Notes: a model not told the origin generated them from the letters alone. A DNA stretch of 64,000 nucleotides from an uncultured Bariatricus sp. (GCA_934307065.1 CAKRCD010000008.1:1-64000); one strand, 5' to 3'; shown: positions 19,085-28,246, counted from the first letter of the stretch. Made by a program: numbers and translations.

Positions 19085-19893
19085 TATTCTTCCTCCTGTA
19101 CATCTTCAGCCATTACAGCATCACATTTCCCTTCCGGTGTTCCGCCGCATATGCGATACATCTGTCTTGCAAGTGTGCGGTATTCCTCTGCCATGTCACT
19201 GTCCGGATAACATTCAATCAATGTTTTTTTCTGTTCCTCTGCCAGTATCACCTGTTCACTATGGGATAATGTTCCGATGACATCCGTATGGAAATCTTCT
19301 GCCAGTTCCGCCACTTTTTCTTCTTCCCGTGGAACATCTTTGTGATTTAAAATGAATCCACCCATTCCGGCATATCCCCGGTTTTTGAAATTATCCACTG
19401 CCATGGCAATATTTGCTGCTGCATGAATCGCCATATTTTCTCCGGAAGTAATGATAAATACCTTGTCGGCATAACCATTTCTCATCGGCATAGAAAATCC
19501 ACCGCAGACTACATCTCCAAGTACATCATACAAAACTACATCCGGCTTATATATTTCATAGGCACCCATTTCTTTCAGCTTTTCCAGTGCCGTGATAATT
19601 CCACGTCCGGCACATCCAAGCCCCGGTGTCGGTCCTCCGGCTTCCACACAGATGACGTTGTTATAGCCAATGCGTATCATATCCGTAAGCTGCATTGCCT
19701 GTTTTTTCTTATTATATAAATCCAAAACTGCCGGGACTTCTTCTCCATGACGAAGCAACATAGTCGAATCCGCTTTCGGATCACAGCCAATCTGCATAAC
19801 CGTAAGCCCCATCTCAGCCAATGCTGCCGACACATTCGAAACGGTAGTGGATTTTCCGATTCCACCTTTTCCATATACTGCTATTCTAATCAA
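19084..19893 (-). CDS. NifH-like iron protein / P-loop ATPase, cassette 2
   Basis: 269 aa from a TTG at 19893 with GAGGAGG upstream. The frame is open further upstream, but homology begins at [19 protein letters not shown]. The P-loop [19 protein letters not shown] (Switch-type region), [10 protein letters not shown] and [11 protein letters not shown] are all present. The last two carry the pair of cysteines that ligate the shared [4Fe-4S] cluster of NifH, BchL and CfbC homodimers. ATP-driven electron donor to the two component 1-like proteins downstream is the natural inference. Not ParA/MinD, because of the cluster cysteines. The gene overlaps the TM1266-like gene by 8 bp. Confidence 0.9.
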   Translation of the reverse strand: MIRIAVYGKGGIGKSTTVSNVSAALAEMGLTVMQIGCDPKADSTMLLRHGEEVPAVLDLYNKKKQAMQLTDMIRIGYNNVICVEAGGPTPGLGCAGRGIITALEKLKEMGAYEIYKPDVVLYDVLGDVVCGGFSMPMRNGYADKVFIITSGENMAIHAAANIAMAVDNFKNRGYAGMGGFILNHKDVPREEEKVAELAEDFHTDVIGTLSHSEQVILAEEQKKTLIECYPDSDMAEEYRTLARQMYRICGGTPEGKCDAVMAEDVQEEE

Positions 19894-20164
19894 TTGTTTC
19901 TTCCTCCTCTGCCTGAGTAATGACATGAGAATAGGCTGTCTTTGCAGACACACCTTGTAAATGCCCGATTTTTCCAGAAAGTGCACTGATGATATTCTGC
20001 GGTGCATCAATGACAACACTGATAATGCTGATGCCTTTCGCACTATATGGAATACCCATTCTGCCAATAATATATTGACGTGCATCATGAAGCAGGACAT
20101 TTAATTTTTCAACATTATCTTCTTTCTCTACAATAATTGAAATAACAGCTACTCTGGTTTCCAT
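19886..20164 (-). CDS. TM1266-family putative hydrogenase-system regulator
   Basis: 92 aa. The N-terminus [19 protein letters not shown], then [10 protein letters not shown] and [20 protein letters not shown] are the signature of the TM1266 family, with an ACT/NikR-C-like ferredoxin fold. It is usually found beside [FeFe]-hydrogenase maturation genes (HydEFG) and annotated as a putative iron-only hydrogenase system regulator. There is no DNA-binding domain in these 92 residues. Here it sits between hypE and the NifH-like gene, an unusual context that suggests sensing or binding of a cofactor or metabolite rather than a strict [FeFe] link. Confidence 0.82.
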   Translation of the reverse strand: METRVAVISIIVEKEDNVEKLNVLLHDARQYIIGRMGIPYSAKGISIISVVIDAPQNIISALSGKIGHLQGVSAKTAYSHVITQAEEEETID

Positions 20165-20180
20165 ACTTCACTCCTCCTGT

Positions 20181-21188
20181 TTAACAGATTCTTGGTAAAA
20201 GTTCTCCTCCCGGTTGTGGAAGCAGTGCCTGTGTGCCAATCTCTGTCTCCATTATCACTCTTCCTGGTTCTTCTGCAATGACTTCACCTATGATGGCTGC
20301 ATCTGAAGAATACGGACATTCACGCAATGTTTCTACAATGGCCTCCGCTTCTTCCTTTGGTGCCATAATAACAAGTCTTCCTTCACAGGCAAGGTATAAC
20401 GGTTCCAGTCCAAGCATACCACAAACTCCTTTTACTTCCGGCTTTACCGGAACATCTTTTGCGTGTAAACGGATTCCTACATTGCTCTGACCTGCAATTT
20501 CATACAGTACCGTTCCTACTCCTCCTCTTGTTGCATCACGGATAACATGCAGATTATGCGTAGTGTCCATAACTGCTTTCACAGTTCCCCACAAAGGTGC
20601 ACAGTCACTGGTAATATCTGCATCAATTCCAAAGTCTTCTCTTTCCAGCAAAATTGTACATCCATGGCGTCCGATATCACCGGTTACAATGATTGCATCC
20701 CCCGGTTTTGCCAGTTCTCCACCAACGGTTACACCTTCTTCAATCTCGCCCATTCCGGTTGTGGTAATGAAAACTCCATCCACCTGTCCCTTTCCGGCAA
20801 CCTTTGTATCTCCTGATACGATATGTACTCCGGCTTCTTTCGCTGTTTTCTCCATTGCTGCTGCGATTTCTTCCAGCTTTTCCATTGGAAATCCTTCTTC
20901 AATGACAAATGCGCAGGTCAGATACAAGGGTTTTGCACCCATACAGGAAAGGTCGTTGACGGTTCCACAAATAGACAGTTTTCCGATATTTCCTCCCGGA
21001 AAAAATGTAGGAGACACGATAAATCCATCGGTAGATACTGCCATTTTCCCTTTTGGCGGAACCAGTACTGCTGCATCATCTGCTGTTAAATCCGGGTTTG
21101 CAAAATGTGCCGCAAATACCTGATCAATCAATTCAGATGTCTGTTTTCCACCGGCACCATGTGCCATCGTAACTGTTTTATTTTCCAT
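20181..21188 (-). CDS. hypE: HypE, carbamoyl dehydratase for Fe-CN assembly
   Basis: 335 aa, normal length. MAHGAGGKQTSELI at the N-terminus, VSTDGFIVSPTFFPGGNIG and ICGTVNDLSCMGAKP identify the PurM-like ATPase fold. The C-terminus GELLPRIC ends in the conserved cysteine that receives the carbamoyl group from HypF and is dehydrated to thiocyanate. This intact catalytic tail indicates a functional cyanide-donating enzyme. It follows hypD by 45 bp in the operon. Confidence 0.96.
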   Translation of the reverse strand: MENKTVTMAHGAGGKQTSELIDQVFAAHFANPDLTADDAAVLVPPKGKMAVSTDGFIVSPTFFPGGNIGKLSICGTVNDLSCMGAKPLYLTCAFVIEEGFPMEKLEEIAAAMEKTAKEAGVHIVSGDTKVAGKGQVDGVFITTTGMGEIEEGVTVGGELAKPGDAIIVTGDIGRHGCTILLEREDFGIDADITSDCAPLWGTVKAVMDTTHNLHVIRDATRGGVGTVLYEIAGQSNVGIRLHAKDVPVKPEVKGVCGMLGLEPLYLACEGRLVIMAPKEEAEAIVETLRECPYSSDAAIIGEVIAEEPGRVIMETEIGTQALLPQPGGELLPRIC

Positions 21189-21233
21189 GATATTTTCCTT
21201 CTTTCTTATGAATACTGACTTATGAATACCGCT

Positions 21234-22289
21234 TTATGAATACTGATAATATGCGGAGCAGGCCCCTTCGCCGGATACCATGCAGGCTCCAACCGGATGC
21301 TGCGGAGTACATCCTTTTCCAAACATTTTACAATCAGACGGTTTACATTTTCCTTGAAGTACATCGCCGCACCGACAGGCCGGATTTGGTTTTCCTTCGA
21401 TTTTGGGCATCTGATATTTGATACGTGCATCAAAGTCTTTCCATTCCTCTTTCAATTTCATGCCAGACCCCGGAATCACTCCCAGACCTCTCCATTCACA
21501 GTCACAGGCTTCCATCATCTCGTCGACCAGTACCTGCGCCTCTTTGCTGCCATCCTGAGTTACCACGCGTGGATAACAATTTGCGAAAAACGGCTTTCCC
21601 TCCTGAAATTTTACCAATGCAACTGCCAGCGCTGTCATCAGTTCTTTTGCAGTAAATCCTGCCACAACACCACTTACGCCTTCTTCTGCCATCATCTCGC
21701 ACAAGTGGGTTCCGGTAATGGCATTTACATGTCCCGGATATAAAAATACATCTGCACTGTTCTTTAATGCCTCGTAAGCCTGCGGCATTGTTTTATTTGC
21801 AACTAATATAGAATAATTATCTAGTCCCTCTTCCTTGGCAGCCTTTACAGACAGGCATCCTGCCGGTGTCGTTGTCTCAAATCCGACAGACAGGAATGTT
21901 ACCTGTTCTTCCGGATGTTCTTTCGCATATTTTTCGGCATCTGACGGAGAATATACCACATGAATCTTCGCTCCTTTTTCACGGGCTCCTGCAAGGCTCA
22001 TCTTTGTTCCAGGCACACGCACCAAATCCCCAAAGGTACAGATGGTAACACCCTTTTCCAATGCCAGATAAATTGCTTCATCAATAAAGCTTACCGGAGT
22101 TACACAGACCGGACAGCCCGGTCCGGAAATCAATTCTACCTGTTCTGGCAGCAATTTACGGATTCCCAACCGGAAAATCTCATGAGTATGCGTACCGCAC
22201 ACTTCCATAATCCGCACAGCCGGGCCATCGTAATTCTCAATAACCTCTCTGGCGGTTTTCTTTTTATTTTCGATTTTCGTATCTTCCAT
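21234..22289 (-). CDS. hypD: HypD, Fe-S scaffold for Fe(CN)2CO assembly
   Basis: 351 aa. It has the conserved CGTHTHEIFR and ISGPGCPVCVTP regions whose cysteines bind iron and take part in cyanide transfer, GHVNAITGTH, and a C-terminal cluster region CRCGDVLQGKCKPSDCKMFG that holds the [4Fe-4S] site. HypD with HypC forms the scaffold on which Fe(CN)2CO is built. The ATG overlaps the hypC stop (TAATG), as expected for partners made in a fixed ratio. Confidence 0.96.
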   Translation of the reverse strand: MEDTKIENKKKTAREVIENYDGPAVRIMEVCGTHTHEIFRLGIRKLLPEQVELISGPGCPVCVTPVSFIDEAIYLALEKGVTICTFGDLVRVPGTKMSLAGAREKGAKIHVVYSPSDAEKYAKEHPEEQVTFLSVGFETTTPAGCLSVKAAKEEGLDNYSILVANKTMPQAYEALKNSADVFLYPGHVNAITGTHLCEMMAEEGVSGVVAGFTAKELMTALAVALVKFQEGKPFFANCYPRVVTQDGSKEAQVLVDEMMEACDCEWRGLGVIPGSGMKLKEEWKDFDARIKYQMPKIEGKPNPACRCGDVLQGKCKPSDCKMFGKGCTPQHPVGACMVSGEGACSAYYQYS

Positions 22290-22498
22290 TATAAAAATTC
22301 CTCCATAAGCTGGTCCGTTTCGTTTTCATCTTCATCGGTAATTTTCGCAATTGCCACACCTGCATGAACCATGACATAATCTCCCGGCTCCAAATCTTCC
22401 AGAAGCTGAGAAGAAACTTCTCTCTTTGCACCACCTGCATCAATAACAGCAGTGCCATTACTGATTTTTACTACCTTAGCCGATAAACCTACACACAT
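22289..22498 (-). CDS. hypC: HypC, iron-carrier chaperone
   Basis: 69 aa. It begins MCVGLSAKVV; the cysteine after the initiator methionine is the iron ligand of HypC/HybG. The core ETGDYVMVHAG-type motif appears here as LEPGDYVMVHAGVAIAKI. In known systems HypC carries Fe(CN)2CO from HypD to the hydrogenase large subunit, which is absent from this window. It is 3 bp from the hypF stop. Confidence 0.95.
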   Translation of the reverse strand: MCVGLSAKVVKISNGTAVIDAGGAKREVSSQLLEDLEPGDYVMVHAGVAIAKITDEDENETDQLMEEFL

Positions 22499-22501
22499 TT
22501 T

Positions 22502-24832
22502 CTATATCCTCCTGTCCTGTAATTGATACATCCCATATGCCGCCTGTCCAATCGCAATTCCTCCGTCATTTGGTGGAATCATATGGTGCCGCAGCACTTC
22601 AAATCCTTCCTCTATGAGCCGTTCTTCTGTCATACGCAGCAATAAGCGGTTCTGGAATACACCTCCGCTTAAGGCAACCTTCTGTCTGCCGCTGCTTTTC
22701 CGTGCTTCCACAGAAGCTGCCACAATCTGCTCTGCCAAAGCCTGATGAAAGAAATATGCCAGTCTGCTACTGTCAATGCCCTGCATTTTTGCTTCCACAA
22801 TCTGCTGCACCAGACTCCGGGTATTCAATAGGAACTGCCCTTCCTGTTCGCACAACAGCTCATCTATATTTTCATTTTGCAACTGCAAAATATTTTGTTT
22901 TTCGTATTCTTCTGCCGCAAACTGTAGTGCCGTCGATGCTTCGCCTTCAAAACTTGACCGCCGTCTGATACCAAGGATTGCACTGACTGCATCAAAAAGT
23001 CGTCCTGCACTGGTTGACATTACTGCATTGATTTTCCGGTCTGCCATGGTAAACTGCACCTTGCTCTCCTGTTCGCTGCAAAGTCCTAATTTTTCAATGA
23101 TTTCCCATGCCTGTTCACGGTCCTTCATATATCCATAAATCATAGATACCGCAATGCGCCAGCCCTCTTTTGCAGAAGCGTCGCCGCCAATCTGCAAAAA
23201 CGGTGTAATGCTTCCAAATCTTGTAAAATCTTTATAATCTGCAAGCAGAATTTCTCCGCCCCAGATGGTACCATCCGTTCCGTATCCTGTTCCGTCAAAA
23301 GAAACTCCGATAACCGGATCCTGACAGTCATTCTCGGTCATGCAGGATAAAATATGTGCATAATGATGCTGCACCTGAATCATCGGGTAGCCAAGTCGTT
23401 CCGCTACAACTGTAGAATTATATTTCGGATGCAAATCACAAACAACTATCTGTGGCTCTACTTCCAATAATGTCTGAAACCGGTATATGGTTTCCTCCAA
23501 TGCTTTTACAGTTCTTAAATCCTCCAGATCTCCCACATACGGAGATGGATAAAACCGGTTGTCCGCGCCAATACAGAATGTATTCTTCAATTCTCCGCCA
23601 ACAGCAAGCACCTGTCCTTTCCAGTCTGCCGATGTCATAAAAGGCAGTGGTGCATAACCTCTGGAGCGCCGAATCATATATGGTTCATTCTTATAAAAAT
23701 CCATTACCGTATCGTCTGCACGAATCCTGATTTTCCGGTTGTGTGACAGCATCGCATCACACAAACTAGAAAGTTCTTCGATTGCTTCTCTATCCTCACG
23801 GCAAATCGGTGCACCGGACGTATTTCCGCTGGTCATCACTAGAATATCCGGCATTTCGATACCATCATCATACTGGAAAATCAATAACTGTACCGGTGCA
23901 TATGGAAGCATGACACCAACTTTCGGATTTCCCGGTGCTACAGCTGGTGCAAGTTTGCCACCATTTGCTCTGTCCAACAACAGAATTGGTTTCTGATGTC
24001 CAGTCAGGATTGCCTCCTGTTCTTTTGTCACAACACATTCCCGTTTTGCCACTTCTTCATCTCTTGCCATTACTGCAAATGGTTTTGCCGGGCGACGTTT
24101 CAATGTCCGCAAACGTCTGACCGCTTCTTCATTCGTGGCATCGCAGCACAGATGAAAACCTCCGATTCCTTTGATTGCTACAATCCTGCCATCATGAATC
24201 ATCTGGCGTGTATAAGTAATAGCTTCCCGTCCCCGCTCAGTTCTTCCAATCAGATATACTTCCGGTCCACATATATTGCAGCATACCGGCTGTGCGTCAT
24301 AACGCCTCGTTTTCTCATCGTTATATTCTTTTGCGCAATCCGGACACATCGGAAATTCTTTCATACTGGTACGCTCTCTGTCATAAGGCAGTGCGTCCAA
24401 AATCGTAAGTCTAGGTCCACAGCAGGTGCAATTTATGAATGGATGCAAGTATCTCCGATCTTTCGGATTATACATTTCTTCCTTACATTCTTCACAGATT
24501 GCAATATCCGGTGAAACAAAAATCTCTCCTTTTGTTTTCTCACTTTCAATAATGTCAAAATTCTCAAAATGTGTCGTTGTCTCTTCCGTAACATCCTCTG
24601 TATTGATTTTCAAAATAGCCGCCCGTTTTGGTGGGCGTTCTTCCAGATCTTTAAGGAATCCTTCCACCTGTTCTTTTGTACCCTGTGCATAAATTTCCAC
24701 ATATGGACCTTTATTGCAGACCGTTCCACGAATTTTGTTAGCTGTTCCATGACGGCTTACCGTCGGACGAAAGCCAACTCCCTGAACAATTCCATATACC
24801 CGGATACGCCAAGTTATTTCCTTCTTATCCAT
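22502..24832 (-). CDS. hypF: HypF, carbamoyltransferase
   Basis: 776 aa, full length. Domains in order: acylphosphatase (RVYGIVQGVGFRPTVSRHG, about 10-95), two zinc-finger pairs (CEECKEEMYNP, CTCCGPRL, CPDCAKEYN, CCNICGP, about 108-190), YrdC-like (GIGGFHLCCDATNEEAVRRL and RRPAKPFAVMA, about 205-385), and a Kae1-like carbamoyltransferase (VQHHYAHILSCM, GVSFDGTGYGTDGTIWGGEI, SGGVFQNRLLL). It converts carbamoyl phosphate and ATP to carbamoyl-adenylate and moves the carbamoyl group to HypE. All catalytic regions look intact. It sits 35 bp after cassette 1. Confidence 0.97.
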   Translation of the reverse strand: MDKKEITWRIRVYGIVQGVGFRPTVSRHGTANKIRGTVCNKGPYVEIYAQGTKEQVEGFLKDLEERPPKRAAILKINTEDVTEETTTHFENFDIIESEKTKGEIFVSPDIAICEECKEEMYNPKDRRYLHPFINCTCCGPRLTILDALPYDRERTSMKEFPMCPDCAKEYNDEKTRRYDAQPVCCNICGPEVYLIGRTERGREAITYTRQMIHDGRIVAIKGIGGFHLCCDATNEEAVRRLRTLKRRPAKPFAVMARDEEVAKRECVVTKEQEAILTGHQKPILLLDRANGGKLAPAVAPGNPKVGVMLPYAPVQLLIFQYDDGIEMPDILVMTSGNTSGAPICREDREAIEELSSLCDAMLSHNRKIRIRADDTVMDFYKNEPYMIRRSRGYAPLPFMTSADWKGQVLAVGGELKNTFCIGADNRFYPSPYVGDLEDLRTVKALEETIYRFQTLLEVEPQIVVCDLHPKYNSTVVAERLGYPMIQVQHHYAHILSCMTENDCQDPVIGVSFDGTGYGTDGTIWGGEILLADYKDFTRFGSITPFLQIGGDASAKEGWRIAVSMIYGYMKDREQAWEIIEKLGLCSEQESKVQFTMADRKINAVMSTSAGRLFDAVSAILGIRRRSSFEGEASTALQFAAEEYEKQNILQLQNENIDELLCEQEGQFLLNTRSLVQQIVEAKMQGIDSSRLAYFFHQALAEQIVAASVEARKSSGRQKVALSGGVFQNRLLLRMTEERLIEEGFEVLRHHMIPPNDGGIAIGQAAYGMYQLQDRRI

Positions 24833-24867
24833 AGTTCTTCTCCCATCGTAGAATCCTGTTCAGCCTG

Positions 24868-25914
24868 TTACTTTGTCCCTGCAAGACGTCCCGATACAGC
24901 AAAATGTATTGTGTCTACAAACGCTCCATCAAATTTAGGCGTCATCCGTTCCATACAGTGATCTGCATAAATCACATCAAATTTTCCGTTTTCTACCAAT
25001 TCGATATAATCTTCTTCATCCCGCAAATGTAAATCTCCGTCCTTGCGAAGTTCCTGCTTTACCATAAACCAGCTTGCCACAGTTACCTGAGCATCGGGTG
25101 CTTTTTTCAAAATTTCCGCGCGGATGGCATTCCCAATTACCTGCTGCTGCACAACTATAACTTTTTTTTCATGATAATCCATATTCGAAACCAGTTCATC
25201 CACCAGTGGATAGCCAATCTCATACGGTGTCCCATATGTACGTTCTAGATATTTCGCTGCTTCTAATGCTGCCGGAGATACCACAATATTCTTTTCCACA
25301 TTGGAGACGTTTTTCACATCCTCCAGTCCATTTCCCATTCCATAGCAGACAGCAGTCTTTCCTTCTTTTGCAAAGCGTTCCCTGATTCTGTTTGCTGCAC
25401 GCAAATCACTGATATCCTGCGGTGTCATTCCGAGAATTCCGATTCTATTCGGAATCACTTCTTCTTTTTCACCTGCAAATACAAGAAATAGCTCCAACCA
25501 TGCTTTTTCTTCCCCTCTGTCATAGAGCTCCATACCATCTGTATCCACGGTCATAATCGGCAGGTCTACTTTTTTCTCTGTCATACGCTTTAATGCATGG
25601 TAGTCCGTTCCGATAACTGCCGGAACCGGTGTTCCGATGATTGCTGCAAACTTCGCATCCAGTTTTGTCACTGCATCTGAAAGCTTTTCCACCAGACGGT
25701 CGTCACGTCCAAGAATGGCATCCATATCACGAAGTCCCGCACTAAACAATGCGCTCTTGCTCTCAAACCACCGTGGCTCATCAAATCCACAGATATTTCC
25801 GGTACAGCCACCGGCATCACAAATGACGATAATACCGCCAAATTCATATAATACAGACACCGCACCGGACTGATCCGGGGCAAATGGTGTCAGATATTTT
25901 CTCAGTCCTCTCAT
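24868..25914 (-). CDS. Nitrogenase component 1-like protein, small type, cassette 1
   Basis: 348 aa from the ATG at 25914, preceded by GGAGGTATAAGACA; a longer frame to 26028 overlaps the upstream gene and is rejected. The N-terminus has SGAVSVLYEFGG then CDAGGCTGNICGFDEPRWF. Compared with its cassette 2 paralogue, the first cysteine position is alanine, while two extra cysteines lie around GGC. It then has SAGLRDMDAILGRD, IGTPVPAVIGTDYHAL and ends HFAVSGRLAGTK. Component 1 fold, probably pairing with the 426-aa protein upstream. The cysteine pattern differs from NifD, NifK, BchN/B and CfbD as I know them. Confidence 0.8.
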   Translation of the reverse strand: MRGLRKYLTPFAPDQSGAVSVLYEFGGIIVICDAGGCTGNICGFDEPRWFESKSALFSAGLRDMDAILGRDDRLVEKLSDAVTKLDAKFAAIIGTPVPAVIGTDYHALKRMTEKKVDLPIMTVDTDGMELYDRGEEKAWLELFLVFAGEKEEVIPNRIGILGMTPQDISDLRAANRIRERFAKEGKTAVCYGMGNGLEDVKNVSNVEKNIVVSPAALEAAKYLERTYGTPYEIGYPLVDELVSNMDYHEKKVIVVQQQVIGNAIRAEILKKAPDAQVTVASWFMVKQELRKDGDLHLRDEEDYIELVENGKFDVIYADHCMERMTPKFDGAFVDTIHFAVSGRLAGTK

Positions 25915-25918
25915 TGTC

Positions 25919-27199
25919 TTATACCTCCGCCAGTGCCTCAAACAGTCTGCGCACACCGGCATAACCATATGGCTGCCGTTCTTCATTCCAGAGCACGTTT
26001 GGACAATCTTTATGATAATATCCGGCATCTTTTCCGATTGTCAGATTAACACCGGACTGACTTCCGTCATAATACAACATGGTCGGTTCCAGATTGGAGA
26101 ATACTTTCGTTTCCGGGCTACATGCCGCTAACTGTCTCACATAAATAAAATTTTCACCGGACAATGTTCCATAAATCTCCGGCACACGAAATCCGTATCT
26201 TACCAATGCAAGTGCCAGTTCAAACGGATCTCCGTTCATCCATTCTCCTACTGCAAATGTTGCATCCGGATGTACTTTTCGGAACTTTTCCACTGCTGCT
26301 TCCGCTTCTTTCCTCGGCTGTCCGTCATCAAATTCCACTCCAAGTGCTGCTCCAAATGCACGATACTGGCTGGCAATTTTATCGACCTGGTAAAGTCTGC
26401 GAAGCTCAATATACGGAATCTGCATCTGATTATGTAAATCTTCTGCCGCAAACCGAGCTTCCGGATGAAGTACTAGATTAAAGTTTGCTTCTGCCATAGT
26501 CTGATATTCCGCATAATCCTTGCATCTGGAAATCTCGTGAATGGTTTTTACTCCTGCACTATGAAGTAAATCATACAATTCACAGTCATCCACCAGTGGG
26601 GAAAAGAATCCTAACAAATTTACCACATTTCCTTTTTTCTTCTTCGGCTCAAGCAAGGAATAAATGGACTGTCTTACATGAACCATTGGTGGCTTTCTTC
26701 CTTCTCTGGTCAACGCATACATATAACATGGTTTTACCGGAAGTCCTGCATATTCTTCTGCCTTGCGGCAGACACGTTCCATATCCGTTCCGAGAAGGGC
26801 ATCCACACAGGTAATACAAATCATCACAACAGATGGCTTCTTCTCAAGTCCCTCGCAGATTTCTGCCACTGCCTTCGGAATCTTTTTCAAATGTCTGCCG
26901 GTTACAATATCAGTCTCATCCATCAGCAGATAGTAAAAACGGTCATGATATGCCCTCATGGAACTAAGAACCGATGTATTACGACCACAGCATCCAGGTG
27001 ATACAATCAACATGATAGAATCCGGCACTGCCAGCCCTGCACGTTTGACACCAAATCCTTCCGCGCCCGGAGAGTTAAAAGCCAGTGTTGCCGGGGAACT
27101 ATAAATCAAATGTGTATTGGAAATGAGCTGCTTTGGAATATTCTCTTTTCCCAACTCTTCCAGCTCTTTTACCATACAAAAATATGCTTCCTGTCTCAT
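25919..27199 (-). CDS. Nitrogenase component 1-like protein, large type, cassette 1
   Basis: 426 aa from the ATG at 27199, whose ATGA overlaps the NifH-like stop. Motifs: [32 protein letters not shown] with a double cysteine, [18 protein letters not shown] (the region that in NifD/K contacts the partner ATPase), and [11 protein letters not shown]. Component 1-like fold. It lacks the cysteine-rich C-terminal tail of its cassette 2 paralogue, ending [12 protein letters not shown]. Function unknown. The H-large-small gene order matches cassette 2. Confidence 0.8.
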   Translation of the reverse strand: MRQEAYFCMVKELEELGKENIPKQLISNTHLIYSSPATLAFNSPGAEGFGVKRAGLAVPDSIMLIVSPGCCGRNTSVLSSMRAYHDRFYYLLMDETDIVTGRHLKKIPKAVAEICEGLEKKPSVVMICITCVDALLGTDMERVCRKAEEYAGLPVKPCYMYALTREGRKPPMVHVRQSIYSLLEPKKKKGNVVNLLGFFSPLVDDCELYDLLHSAGVKTIHEISRCKDYAEYQTMAEANFNLVLHPEARFAAEDLHNQMQIPYIELRRLYQVDKIASQYRAFGAALGVEFDDGQPRKEAEAAVEKFRKVHPDATFAVGEWMNGDPFELALALVRYGFRVPEIYGTLSGENFIYVRQLAACSPETKVFSNLEPTMLYYDGSQSGVNLTIGKDAGYYHKDCPNVLWNEERQPYGYAGVRRLFEALAEV

Positions 27200-27957
27200 A
27201 CGTTTTCCTCTTCCTCCCATAACAATTCAGCCAAATTGAAGAAACATTTGCTGATTTCTGAGGTTGGATCCCCTTCAATCACTGTCTTTCCCTGTTCTTC
27301 CCAATGAATAATTTCATCGCTTCGTGGTACCTCTCCTACAATCGGCACTCCAACTTTTTCTGCAAATGCCTGTACTTTTTCCTTCTCATTCTCCACATTT
27401 CGATGATTCAGAACAACACCAAATACACGTGCATAACTGCGATCCTCAAAGTTCTTCACTGCACTGAAAATATTGTTGGCGGCATATAATGCCATTTTTT
27501 CTCCGGAAGTAACAATTAAAACTTTACTTGCATATCCCTCTCGAATCGGTGCAGCAAATCCACCGCATACAACATCACCTAATACATCATATAGAACCAC
27601 ATCCGGTTTATATCGTTCGAATAAATCCATATCTTCGAGAAGCTGGAAAGTCGCTATAATACCACGTCCAGCGCATCCAAGCCCCGGTGTGGGTCCGCCG
27701 GTCTCAATACAGAGAACTCCTCCATATCCTTCTTTTGAAATTTGTGCCAGCTCATCCGGCTCCTCATCTTCTTCTCTCATATAATTCATCACAGGACGAA
27801 GCGGTTCCCCCCCTAATAAATTAATGGTCGAATCCGCTTTTGGATCACAGCCAATTTGAATGACACGTTTTCCCATGTTTGCAAAAGCGGCTGCCAGATT
27901 GGATGTTACCGTGGATTTTCCAATACCGCCTTTTCCGTATATTGCTACTTTTAGCAT
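27196..27957 (-). CDS. NifH-like iron protein / P-loop ATPase, cassette 1
   Basis: 253 aa from the ATG at 27957, preceded by GGAGGGGCAAC. It has [18 protein letters not shown] (P-loop), [31 protein letters not shown] and [14 protein letters not shown], so both cluster-ligating cysteines are present. It is shorter than NifH (about 290 aa). First gene of the operon, following a leader with an attenuator. The C-terminal half differs clearly from the cassette 2 ATPase, so the two iron proteins probably serve different partners. Confidence 0.92.
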   Translation of the reverse strand: MLKVAIYGKGGIGKSTVTSNLAAAFANMGKRVIQIGCDPKADSTINLLGGEPLRPVMNYMREEDEEPDELAQISKEGYGGVLCIETGGPTPGLGCAGRGIIATFQLLEDMDLFERYKPDVVLYDVLGDVVCGGFAAPIREGYASKVLIVTSGEKMALYAANNIFSAVKNFEDRSYARVFGVVLNHRNVENEKEKVQAFAEKVGVPIVGEVPRSDEIIHWEEQGKTVIEGDPTSEISKCFFNLAELLWEEEENV

Positions 27958-27982
27958 GTTGCCCCTCCTATCATTTTCTATT

Positions 27983-28020
27983 AAAAAAACCATCTTTCCG
28001 GCAATACGTCAGAAAAATGG
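27983..28020 (-). terminator. Leader terminator (putative attenuator) upstream of the nitrogenase-like operon
   Basis: On the minus strand CCATTTTTCTGACG pairs with GCCGGAAAGATGG (one mismatch, two G-U pairs) and is followed by seven T's. It lies between the promoter and the first gene, 26-63 bp before its ATG, so it can only act by premature termination. The ligand or anti-terminator is not recognised. Confidence 0.65.
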
Positions 28021-28183
28021 TTCTGTAAATCCTTGTTCCACAACTATTCTTGCTCGGTTCATTCTTCCTTGCCGTCAGAGTTTTCTTATTCATTTTTAAT
28101 TACTCTAGTCAACTACTGTATCTTCTTCACCAAATGCTTTGCAGATGTATGAATCAGAAAAAGTAAGTCATATTATTTGTTTT

Positions 28184-28213
28184 ATTTTACCAGTTATTGT
28201 ATATGTTAGTCAA
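28184..28213 (-). promoter_or_regulatory. Promoter of the nitrogenase-like / hyp operon
   Basis: On the minus strand TTGACT (28213-28208) and TAAAAT (28189-28184) are 18 bp apart. Transcription would start near 28177, giving a leader of about 220 nt before the ATG at 27957. Confidence 0.6.
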
Positions 28214-28246
28214 TACAAACATCAAGGTATAGATAGCAACAAACCT

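Noticed and set aside
16635..27957. Nitrogen fixation genes (nifHDK)
   Set aside because: The ATPases keep the NifH cluster cysteines, but the component 1-like proteins are short, lack assignable FeMo-cofactor ligands, and no nifB, nifE or nifN is present. Dinitrogen reduction is not supported.
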